Positions 1 through 6,681 of a stretch of DNA of 17,039 nt are shown one piece after another. The stretch lies in NCBI GenBank assembly GCA_045652965.1, contig JAZOLI010000101.1, positions 1 through 17,039 on the forward strand. Reading direction: 5' to 3'. Source of the DNA: Scatosoma sp045652965. Lineage in GTDB: Bacteria > Bacillota > Clostridia > Christensenellales > Borkfalkiaceae. Under the pieces are notes generated by a model. That model was not told the DNA's origin. It did no database searches and was given only the letters and a program-made list of their open reading frames with translations. Position 1 is the first letter of the stretch, and every line of letters starts with the position of its first letter. The translations under genes and the position numbers were made by a program.

Positions 1-10
1 CGGCAGTTAT

Positions 11-121
11 ATTTGCCTATGGCAAGTTAAGGATTTATTTAATATCACTTTGGCGAAAACCAAAATATCACGCAAAACTTGTTTTGCATATCACTTTTAG
101 CCACAAGGCTAAAAATATAAC
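11..121. repeat. Modular array of small hairpins spaced by ATATCAC
   Basis: The heptamer ATATCAC occurs at 42-48, 65-71 and 88-94, and a degenerate copy (ATATAAC) at 115-121. Each gap between heptamers is filled exactly by a palindrome. TTTGG/CCAAA (49-53 with 60-64) has a 6-nt loop; GCAAAAC/GTTTTGC (72-78 with 81-87) has a 2-nt spacer; TTTTAGCC/GGCTAAAA (95-102 with 107-114) has an ACAA loop. A further small hairpin, TTGCC/GGCAA, sits at 13-25. The stems differ in sequence while the heptamer is kept, so this is not a simple tandem repeat. It lies downstream of asnA in a gene-free stretch. Function is unknown; it could be a dispersed intergenic repeat family or a set of RNA structures. The structure is seen directly; any role is inference. 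Confidence 0.75.
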
Positions 122-152
122 TAATATGTTTCAATTTTTTGGGGTCAAGAAA

Positions 153-191
153 AGCACACTACATTTCACTTTTAGTGAAGTATAGTGTGCT
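153..191 (-). terminator. Long near-perfect hairpin, possible asnA terminator
   Basis: AGCACACTA (153-161) pairs with TAGTGTGCT (183-191). After one C/A mismatch and a G-T wobble the stem continues as TTCACT/AGTGAA (165-170 with 174-179) around a TTT loop, giving about 17 pairs in 39 nt. Read on the minus strand it follows asnA by roughly 75 nt and is followed by TTTCTT, a weak U-tract. It could end asnA transcription. Because it adjoins the hairpin array, it could equally be another unit of that repeat. No better terminator was found between 192 and 267. Confidence 0.4.
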
Positions 192-267
192 ACACTTTTG
201 TTATGGATAAAAAATCCCTAAGCGAAGAGCCTTTTTGTCCGTTTCTTTTTTAGAACAGGATAATTCC

Positions 268-1275
268 TTATAACAAGGTAATTCCGTTTTGTTTGCAAAC
301 TTTTTGCGTTTCTTCGTCCCAAAGGGAAACTTGCACTTCGCCGATATGCGCTTTACCTAAAAGCAACATCGAAAGCCGAGATTGCCCGATACCACCGCCC
401 ATCGTAAGAGGAAGCTCTCCTGCGAGCAACGCTTTATGGAAGGGGAAGTTTCTCCGCTCGTCCGCGTTTGCCTTTTTTAACTGCTCGTCGAGTGATTTTT
501 CGTCTACCCTTATACCCATAGAAGAGATTTCCACAGCACATCCTAAAAGATCGCTCCAAAAAAGTATGTCGCCGTTGAGCGACCAATCGTCGTAGTCGGG
601 AGCGCGGTTGTCGTGCGGTTTGCCCGATTTGAGCTTGTCGCCGATTTGCATAAGGAACACCGTTTTGTGTTCCTTTACGTAGGCGTTTTCTCTTTCTTTG
701 CTGCTAAGGTTGGGGTAAAGATCTTCAAGCTCTTGGGAAGTGATGAAAGAAACGGTGCGCGTAAGCTCTACGTTGATTTGAGGATAGCGGCATTTGAGAT
801 AATCGAGTGTGGCGCAAATCGCGCCCACGATGCCTTGCACTACCTTTTTAAGGTAGCTTTCGTTGCGCGTTTCTTTCGTGATGATTTTTTCCCAATCCCA
901 TTGATCGGTGTAAACGGAATGGAGATTGTCCATTTCTTCGTCGCGGCGGATTGCATTCATATCCGTATATAAGCCTTCGCCTGCCGAAAAACCGTAAACT
1001 TTGAGAGCCATGCGCTTCCATTTCGCCAGCGCGTGGACAACCACCGCGTCTTTGCCCGTTTCTTTTAAATCGAAGCGAACGGCGCGCTCTACACCGCTCA
1101 AATCGTCGTTTAAACCCGTTTCGGGATCGACGAACAGGGGCGCGGAAACACGTTTTAAATTTAAAGCCAAGCAAAGCCGTTCTTCAAACGTGCGTTTTAA
1201 AAGCCCGATTGCCGATTGCGTGTCGTATAAATTTAAAGCCGAATGGTAATCTTTCGGCACAGTTATTTTACTCAT
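268..1275 (-). CDS. asnA: Aspartate--ammonia ligase (AsnA)
   Basis: Ammonia-dependent asparagine synthetase, a cytosolic enzyme that makes asparagine from aspartate, ammonia and ATP through an aspartyl-AMP intermediate. It is related to class II aminoacyl-tRNA synthetases and is unlike the glutamine-using AsnB. The protein is 335 residues, close to the family length of about 330, and colinear throughout. The C-terminal block with GGGIGQSRLSMLLLGKAHIGE is the characteristic class II motif 3-like region; the WDWEK and ELEDLYP segments also fit. The start is ATG at 1275 rather than the in-frame TTG at 1290, because AAGGTG lies six bases upstream of the ATG and the TTG falls before this ribosome site. 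The gene is transcribed alone, divergent from secA, from a strong promoter at 1307-1336. The predicted leader is only about 30 nt, too short for a T-box. Confidence 0.96.
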   Translation of the reverse strand: MSKITVPKDYHSALNLYDTQSAIGLLKRTFEERLCLALNLKRVSAPLFVDPETGLNDDLSGVERAVRFDLKETGKDAVVVHALAKWKRMALKVYGFSAGEGLYTDMNAIRRDEEMDNLHSVYTDQWDWEKIITKETRNESYLKKVVQGIVGAICATLDYLKCRYPQINVELTRTVSFITSQELEDLYPNLSSKERENAYVKEHKTVFLMQIGDKLKSGKPHDNRAPDYDDWSLNGDILFWSDLLGCAVEISSMGIRVDEKSLDEQLKKANADERRNFPFHKALLAGELPLTMGGGIGQSRLSMLLLGKAHIGEVQVSLWDEETQKVCKQNGITLL

Positions 1276-1306
1276 AGCGCACCTTTTCAAAAAAATAATT
1301 TCACAT

Positions 1307-1336
1307 AGTATAGCATATTTATAAACTTTTTGTCAA
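1307..1336 (-). promoter_or_regulatory. Sigma-A promoter of asnA
   Basis: On the minus strand TTGACA (1331-1336) is followed after 18 nt by TATACT (1307-1312). A TG dinucleotide one base before the -10 makes it an extended -10. The -10 lies about 30 nt from the asnA ATG. Position and near-consensus sequence make this a confident prediction. Confidence 0.85.
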
Positions 1337-1429
1337 CGTAAATTGTTTGAAATTTGTGTCAATTTGTTAAAAAACGGGTATAAGTTAAAAAACACTTACT
1401 TTTTTCTTGGCAAAGTGCCTTAAAACGCT

Positions 1430-1457
1430 TTGAATTTCTGCGGAAATATTGTAAAAT
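1430..1457 (+). promoter_or_regulatory. Probable sigma-A promoter of secA
   Basis: TTGAAT (1430-1435), a 16-nt spacer and TAAAAT (1452-1457) match sigma-A consensus at 4/6 and 5/6. Transcription would start near 1464, giving a leader of about 70 nt before secA. That start falls next to the ATG of a 15-codon reading frame at 1466. A second, weaker, sigma-B-like candidate lies upstream (see findings). Confidence 0.55.
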
Positions 1458-1465
1458 AGTAGTGT

Positions 1466-1513
1466 ATGGAAAATTGCTTGTTTGTAGGCGTTTTTAAAGA
1501 ATTTAAAAAATAA
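1466..1513 (+). CDS. Possible 15-aa leader peptide upstream of secA
   Basis: ATG at 1466 opens a 15-codon frame (MENCLFVGVFKEFKK) ending in TAA at 1511-1513. No ribosome site precedes it, and the predicted transcript start is only one or two bases upstream, so translation would have to be leaderless. Its stop abuts the AAGGA of the secA ribosome site, so a ribosome ending there would cover that site. Known secretion-linked leader peptides such as SecM are longer and unrelated in sequence. It may be chance; a short frame like this is common in AT-rich DNA. Confidence 0.2.
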   Translation: MENCLFVGVFKEFKK

Positions 1514-1533
1514 AAGGAACGGAGCTTAAAAGA

Positions 1534-4458
1534 ATGGGATTGTTTAAGTATTTGTTGGGTGGCGACTCGAGAAGAAGCCTGAAAAAATTAAATAAAATGG
1601 CGGACGAAGTGGAGGCGCTTGAAGCAAAATATCAAGCGATGGACGACGAAACGCTTAAAGGGCAAACTGCCGCGCTCAAAGCGAGATTGCAAGCAGGAGA
1701 GACACTTGACGATATTCTCTACGATGCGTTCGCCGCGCTTAGAGAAGCGGCTTGGCGTGTTTTGGGAATGAAACATTTCCGCGTGCAAATTATAGGTGGT
1801 ATTTGTTTGCATCAAGGTCGTATCGCTGAAATGCGCACGGGTGAAGGTAAAACGCTCGTTTCTACGTTGCCTGCTTATCTTAACGCCCTTTCAGGAAAAA
1901 GCGTGCACGTCGTGACCGTGAACGATTATCTTGCTAAGCGTGACGCCGAATGGATGGGAAAGGTGCACAAATTCATGGGCCTTACCGTTGGCGTGGTTGT
2001 GCCTGGCATGGACGACGAACAAAAGCGTGAAGCCTATAAGTGCGATATCGTTTATGGCACAAACAACGAATTTGGCTTTGATTATCTTCGTGATAATTTG
2101 AAAACCGATCTTTCGAGAATGGTGCAACGCGATCTTACGTTTGCAATCGTCGACGAAGTGGACTCCATTTTAATCGACGAAGCGAGAACGCCTTTGATTA
2201 TTTCGGGTAAAGGTGAAAAATCTTCCGATCTTTACGTGCAAGTAGATAAGCTCGTGCGTACCCTTTCGGGTGGCTTTGACGACGAACTTAAAGAAGCCGA
2301 AGACGCTGCGATGATCGAACTTAAAAAGAACAAGAAGAACAAGAAAAAACAGGCGGTTGACGACGGCGATGATGAAGAGGACGTTGTTGATTACACTAAA
2401 ATGACGCTTGAAGAGCAGGCGAATTATGAAGCGGAGCAGGCGGAAAAGAAGACGGCGGCTCTTGCGGCTGCGCCTGAGGGCAAACGCTCGCTTGCGGCGG
2501 CAAAAGAGTGGGATTATATCATCAACCGCAAAGAAAAGACGGTGGAGCTTACCGACAGCGGCGCGAGAAAGGCGGAAAGATTTTTCCGCATCGACAATAT
2601 TGCGGAAATTGAACACGCTGATTTGAACCACCACATTCAACAAGCGCTCAAAGCGCACAAGCTTTTCAAGCTTGACGAAGATTATATTGTCAGCGACGGC
2701 GAAGTGGTGATCGTTGACGAATTTACCGGCCGTCTTATGATTGGACGTAGATATTCCGACGGTTTGCACCAAGCGATTGAAGCAAAAGAAGGGGTGGAAG
2801 TTAGAAGCGAAAACAAAACTTACGCAACCGTTACTTTCCAAAATTATTTCCGTTTATATTCCAAGCTTTCGGGTATGACGGGTACGGCGAAAACGGAAGA
2901 AGCGGAATTTAGAACCATCTATTCGCTCGACGTTGTGGAAATTCCTACCAACAGACCCGTGCAACGCGTTGATTTGCCTGATATGGTATATGCGACCGTA
3001 GATGGGAAAAAGCGCGCGATCGTCAATGAAATTATAGAACGCCATGAAAGCGGGCAACCTATTTTGGTGGGTACTTCGTCCGTCGATAAATCGGAAGAAA
3101 TTTCCCGCCTTTTGAAGCGCAACGGCGTGAAACACAATATCTTGAACGCGAAAAACCACGAGCGTGAAGCAGAAATCGTGGCGCAGGCAGGTCGTCTTGG
3201 CGCGGTGACTATTTCGACCAACATGGCAGGTCGTGGTACGGATATTTTGCTCGGTGGTAATCCTGAATATCTTGCGAAAAAACGTCTTCGTGAAGAAGGC
3301 GCTAAGCACGAAGATATCGAGCTTGCTATCAGCACCTATATCACTGACGTTCCCGATGATATTTTGGCGCTTCGTGAACGCTATAAAAAGGTGTACGAAT
3401 ATTACAAAAAAGAAACGGATGCGGAAAAGCAACAGGTTATGGCGGCAGGCGGTCTTTGCATTATCGGTACGGAACGGCATGAATCGCGCCGTATTGATAA
3501 CCAGCTTCGTGGTCGTGCCGGTCGTCAAGGGGATATCGGTATGTCGGTGTTCTTCCTTTCCTTGGAAGACGATCTCGTCCTTCGTTTCGGTGGCGAGAGA
3601 ATGAAGGCTTTATATTCGTTTTTCAAAATTGACGAAGATACCTGCTTGCAATCGAAAATGTTGTCGCGCGGCATTGAAAACGCGCAAAAAACCATCGAAG
3701 GGAGAAACTTCGGGATTCGTAAAAACGTGCTCCAATATGACGACGTGATGAACAAGCAACGTATGGTGATGTATGAAGAAAGAATGAACGTGCTTCGCGG
3801 TGCGGACGTGCATGAACAAGTCCTTAAATATATCCCCGATTACGTGGCGGAAACGCTTGCTTCGGCGGTGAACGTGGAAGATATGCCCGAGCTTTGGAAC
3901 GAAGAAGAACTCAACGCCGCGCTTGAAGCGAAAGTGTTGCCCGAAGGCACCAATTACGTGACGCGCGAACGGCTTATGAAATGGGATTATGAGTTCGCGC
4001 TTAAAAAGATTTCGAAAAAGGTTGCGAAAGAATATGAAAAGAAGATTGAAGAGCTGAAAGAACAGGGAATTGACTTCTCTTCGGTGGAAAGACGTGTGCT
4101 TTTGATGACCGTTGATCGCAACTGGATTGATCATATCGATGCAATGGATCAGCTCCGCAAAGGCATTTCCTTGCGTGCCTACGGTCAAGTGGATCCCGTC
4201 ATTTCCTATAAGAAGGAAGGGTTTGACATGTTCGACGAAATGGTGGAACGCATCCAACGCACGACGATTAGTGTGCTCTTGAAAGTGAAAGTGGAAGTGC
4301 GCCCTGCGCCTATGGCCATGCCGCAAAAAGCACCCGTAGGCAACGCGCAAGCTGCTCCTGCTCGTCCTTTCCGTCGCCAAATGCCTGAACCTTTGAAGAA
4401 TATGGCATCCTATCAAAATGCGATGAAACAAGAAAATAAAAATGGAGAACAAGACTGA
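1534..4458 (+). CDS. secA: Preprotein translocase ATPase SecA
   Basis: ATP-driven motor that pushes unfolded preproteins through SecYEG at the inner face of the cytoplasmic membrane. Domains run in the usual order: NBD1 with Walker A (MRTGEGKT, residues 100-107) and the DEVDS motor motif (207-211); the preprotein cross-linking domain (about 220-380); NBD2 with MAGRGTDILLGGN (564-576) and the arginine-finger block LRGRAGRQGD (658-667); then the helical scaffold and wing, including WIDHIDAMDQLR (864-875). Length is 974, longer than Bacillus SecA (about 840). Two insertions account for most of this. One, at about 245-325, is charged and low-complexity (Lys-Asn run, Asp/Glu run, Ala-rich) inside the cross-linking domain. 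The other, at about 577-635, lies in NBD2 and resembles insertions found in other Clostridia. The C-terminal tail (922-974) lacks the usual CxCxSG zinc-binding, SecB/phospholipid-contact motif. The stop is UGA, rare in this window, and prfB follows in the same frame. Confidence 0.98.
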   Translation: MGLFKYLLGGDSRRSLKKLNKMADEVEALEAKYQAMDDETLKGQTAALKARLQAGETLDDILYDAFAALREAAWRVLGMKHFRVQIIGGICLHQGRIAEMRTGEGKTLVSTLPAYLNALSGKSVHVVTVNDYLAKRDAEWMGKVHKFMGLTVGVVVPGMDDEQKREAYKCDIVYGTNNEFGFDYLRDNLKTDLSRMVQRDLTFAIVDEVDSILIDEARTPLIISGKGEKSSDLYVQVDKLVRTLSGGFDDELKEAEDAAMIELKKNKKNKKKQAVDDGDDEEDVVDYTKMTLEEQANYEAEQAEKKTAALAAAPEGKRSLAAAKEWDYIINRKEKTVELTDSGARKAERFFRIDNIAEIEHADLNHHIQQALKAHKLFKLDEDYIVSDGEVVIVDEFTGRLMIGRRYSDGLHQAIEAKEGVEVRSENKTYATVTFQNYFRLYSKLSGMTGTAKTEEAEFRTIYSLDVVEIPTNRPVQRVDLPDMVYATVDGKKRAIVNEIIERHESGQPILVGTSSVDKSEEISRLLKRNGVKHNILNAKNHEREAEIVAQAGRLGAVTISTNMAGRGTDILLGGNPEYLAKKRLREEGAKHEDIELAISTYITDVPDDILALRERYKKVYEYYKKETDAEKQQVMAAGGLCIIGTERHESRRIDNQLRGRAGRQGDIGMSVFFLSLEDDLVLRFGGERMKALYSFFKIDEDTCLQSKMLSRGIENAQKTIEGRNFGIRKNVLQYDDVMNKQRMVMYEERMNVLRGADVHEQVLKYIPDYVAETLASAVNVEDMPELWNEEELNAALEAKVLPEGTNYVTRERLMKWDYEFALKKISKKVAKEYEKKIEELKEQGIDFSSVERRVLLMTVDRNWIDHIDAMDQLRKGISLRAYGQVDPVISYKKEGFDMFDEMVERIQRTTISVLLKVKVEVRPAPMAMPQKAPVGNAQAAPARPFRRQMPEPLKNMASYQNAMKQENKNGEQD

Positions 4459-4464
4459 TCACTT

Positions 4465-5562
4465 ATGTTCAAAGCAGATGATTATAGATTGAAAATTCAA
4501 GGTATGCGCGGTGTGCTCAAAGAAGCGGAATACGCTTTGGATATCGAGCATTTACGCCCGCGCCTTGCTGAGCTTGAAAAGGAACAAGAAAACCCCGACG
4601 TTTGGCAGGATTTGGAAAAATCAACGAAAATTGGGCGCGAAGTTGCCGCGATTCGAAATAAAATTGCTGCGTATGAAAAGGGTGCGACTGCGCTTTCCGA
4701 TGCCGAAGACGTGATCGATTTGATCGAAGAAACGGAAGACGAGAGCTTGATTGCCGAACTTGACGAAATGCTTGCCGTTGCTGAAAAAGACAGCGAAGAT
4801 ATGCGTATCCGCGCGATCTTGAAAGGGCCTTACGACAACCACAACGCTATGCTCGCGCTTCATGCAGGGGCAGGCGGTACGGAAGCGTGCGATTGGTGTC
4901 AAATGCTCTATCGTATGTATTGTAGATATTGCGAAAAAATGGGCTTTAAGGTGTATGAGCTTGATAGAGAAGCGGGCGATGGCGCAGGTTTTAAGAGCGT
5001 TGATTTTAGAGTGGAAGGCGAAAATGCTTACGGTTATTTGAAAGCGGAAATGGGCGTGCACAGACTTGTGCGTATCTCCCCCTTTGATGCGAACAAACGC
5101 CGTCAAACGTCCTTTTGCTCGCTCGAAGTTATGCCTGAAGTGGAAGATGACAACGAAGTGGAAATTAACGACGACGATATCCGTATCGACATTTATCACT
5201 CGGGCGGGGCTGGCGGTCAAAACGTAAACAAGGTGGCTTCCGCTGTGCGTATCACGCACTTCCCCACGGGCATTGTTGTGCAATGCCAAAACGAACGCTC
5301 GCAACTGCAAAACAAGGCGATGTGCTTTAATATGCTTCGTTCCAAGCTCTTGGAGAAGAAGATTGAGCAACGCCAAGCGGAAGCGGCCGCGATGAAGGGT
5401 GACGTCAAAAAGATTGAGTGGGGTGCGCAAATTCGCTCCTACGTCTTTTGCCCTTACACCCTTGCGAAAGATCACCGCACGGGTTATGAAAAGGGCGATA
5501 TTCAAGGGGTTATGGATGGCGACATTCACGGCTTCGTTATCGATTATTTGAAAAAATCATAA
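4465..5562 (+). CDS. prfB: Peptide chain release factor 2 (RF2)
   Basis: Class I release factor that recognises UGA and UAA and triggers peptidyl-tRNA hydrolysis on the ribosome. The 365 residues match the family length. The stop-recognition tripeptide is SPF (in VRISPFDANKRRQTS), diagnostic of RF2 rather than RF1, and the catalytic GGQ lies in SGGAGGQNVNK, where Gln is normally methylated. RF2 genes usually carry a programmed +1 frameshift at an in-frame UGA near codon 25; here the frame is continuous. The matching spot (4507-4521) reads CGC GGT GTG CTC AAA instead of an AGGGGG-like site plus CTT UGA. The ATG lies six bases after the secA UGA, in the same frame. No Shine-Dalgarno sequence is at normal spacing; GGAG is 17 nt upstream, inside secA. 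Translation is therefore probably coupled to secA. A terminator follows. Confidence 0.98.
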   Translation: MFKADDYRLKIQGMRGVLKEAEYALDIEHLRPRLAELEKEQENPDVWQDLEKSTKIGREVAAIRNKIAAYEKGATALSDAEDVIDLIEETEDESLIAELDEMLAVAEKDSEDMRIRAILKGPYDNHNAMLALHAGAGGTEACDWCQMLYRMYCRYCEKMGFKVYELDREAGDGAGFKSVDFRVEGENAYGYLKAEMGVHRLVRISPFDANKRRQTSFCSLEVMPEVEDDNEVEINDDDIRIDIYHSGGAGGQNVNKVASAVRITHFPTGIVVQCQNERSQLQNKAMCFNMLRSKLLEKKIEQRQAEAAAMKGDVKKIEWGAQIRSYVFCPYTLAKDHRTGYEKGDIQGVMDGDIHGFVIDYLKKS

Positions 5563-5577
5563 GCAATTTTGCTAAAT

Positions 5578-5602
5578 AAAAAGCGGCGCGCGCCGCTTTT
5601 TT
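5578..5602 (+). terminator. Intrinsic terminator after prfB
   Basis: A-run, GC-only inverted repeat GCGGCG-CG-CGCCGC (5583-5596), then six T. It ends the secA-prfB unit 16 nt after the prfB stop. The flanking A and T runs extend the stem and make it symmetrical, but the next gene downstream is on the plus strand, so only the plus orientation has an obvious job. Confidence 0.88.
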
Positions 5603-5625
5603 GAAACGAAAAATTTGGGTGGGTT

Positions 5626-6669
5626 ATGTGTGAACGTGAACCGATTATATTGGGAATAGAATCTTCGTGCGACGAAACGGCGGCGGCGGTGATTTGCGGT
5701 AGAAAAATTCTCGCGGACGAGATTGCTTCGTCGGCGGATATTCAATCGCTTTACGGCGGCGTTGTACCGGAAATTGCTTCTCGTGCGCATACCGATGCGG
5801 TGGCGGCGGTGGTGGAGCGCGCGGTCAAAAATGCAGGGATTTCCTATCAAGATATCGATGCGGTTGCCGTCACCTACGGTGCTGGTTTGCTGGGCGCGCT
5901 TCTTGTTGGCGTGTCCTTTGCTAAAGCGTTTGCTTACGCTTTAAACAAACCGCTTATTGCCGTCAACCATATTAGGGGGCATTTGGCAGCGGCCTATTTG
6001 GACGAGCCGACTTTGAAACCGCCCTTTATCACCTTGCTTGCAAGCGGTGGGCATACCGCTATTTTGCACACGAAAACGGAAACGGATTTTGAAATTTTGG
6101 GCGCGACGCTAGACGATGCCGTCGGAGAAGCTTTTGATAAGGTCGCGCGTGTGCTTGGGTTGAAATATCCCGGTGGACCGCATATCGAGCGTTGCGCAAA
6201 GGACGGGAAACCTATCATCCCTATGCCAAAAATGCTCAAAGGGGGCGGTGGATATAATTTCTCGTATAGCGGTTTAAAAACAGCCGTTATCAATTATTGC
6301 CATACCTGCGAGCAACGGGGGGAAAGCTATGAAAAGGCGGACGTGGCGGCTTCCTTTCAATGCGCTGCAATCGACGTGCTCGTGGAAAAGACGATCGAAG
6401 CGGCAAAAGAAAAGGGCGTTTCTTGCGTGACGGCGGGCGGCGGCGTTGCCGCAAACACATACCTTAGACAATCGCTTGAAAAGGCGTGCAAAGAAAACGC
6501 GCTGCATTTGGTGCTGCCCGAAAAACGCTATTGCACGGATAACGCTGCTATGATTGCTGCGGAAGGGTTGACGCAATTTAAGCTTGGGAATTTTGCCGAT
6601 TTGCGTTTGACGGCAAAAGCTTCTATCCCCCTTGCCGCAACCTTAAAAACGGTACAAAACGGGAAGTAA
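5626..6669 (+). CDS. tsaD: tRNA N6-adenosine threonylcarbamoyltransferase TsaD
   Basis: Universal Kae1/Qri7/TsaD family. It transfers the threonylcarbamoyl group from threonylcarbamoyl-AMP (made by TsaC/TsaC2) to A37 of tRNAs that read ANN codons, working with TsaB and TsaE. The 347-residue protein is full length. Visible motifs: GIESSCDETA (10-19), the metal-binding H115xxxH119 in NHIRGHLAAAY, the SGGHT nucleotide-site loop (140-144), GGGVAANTYLR (271-281), and the second metal-site region CTDNAAMIA (303-311). The start is supported by a G-rich GGGTGGG just upstream. tsaB and tsaE, often adjacent, are not in this window. The gene begins 23 nt after the prfB terminator with no clear promoter between, and leads into the permease gene 12 nt downstream. 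Confidence 0.97.
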   Translation: MCEREPIILGIESSCDETAAAVICGRKILADEIASSADIQSLYGGVVPEIASRAHTDAVAAVVERAVKNAGISYQDIDAVAVTYGAGLLGALLVGVSFAKAFAYALNKPLIAVNHIRGHLAAAYLDEPTLKPPFITLLASGGHTAILHTKTETDFEILGATLDDAVGEAFDKVARVLGLKYPGGPHIERCAKDGKPIIPMPKMLKGGGGYNFSYSGLKTAVINYCHTCEQRGESYEKADVAASFQCAAIDVLVEKTIEAAKEKGVSCVTAGGGVAANTYLRQSLEKACKENALHLVLPEKRYCTDNAAMIAAEGLTQFKLGNFADLRLTAKASIPLAATLKTVQNGK

Positions 6670-6681
6670 ACGAAAAAACAT

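Noticed and set aside
11..121. CRISPR array
   Set aside because: The repeated unit is only 7 nt and the intervening segments are palindromes, not spacers; no cas gene is in the window.
1276..1290. Upstream TTG start of asnA giving five more residues
   Set aside because: The ribosome site AAGGTG lies between this TTG and the ATG at 1275, so the ATG is the start.
1291..1306. T-box or other riboswitch controlling asnA
   Set aside because: The predicted leader is about 30 nt, too short to hold one.
2170..4452. Long open frames antisense to secA (2170-2841, 2854-3528, 3610-4452)
   Set aside because: They mirror the codon bias of secA, lack ribosome sites and recognisable domains, and overlap a highly conserved gene.
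4442..4492. Short frame starting at 4442 and ending in UGA as the RF2 regulatory leader
   Set aside because: Moving from it into prfB would need a -1 shift, not +1, and no slippery codon precedes the UGA.
4621..5529. 302-codon frame antisense to prfB
   Set aside because: No motif or ribosome site; prfB is certain on the other strand.
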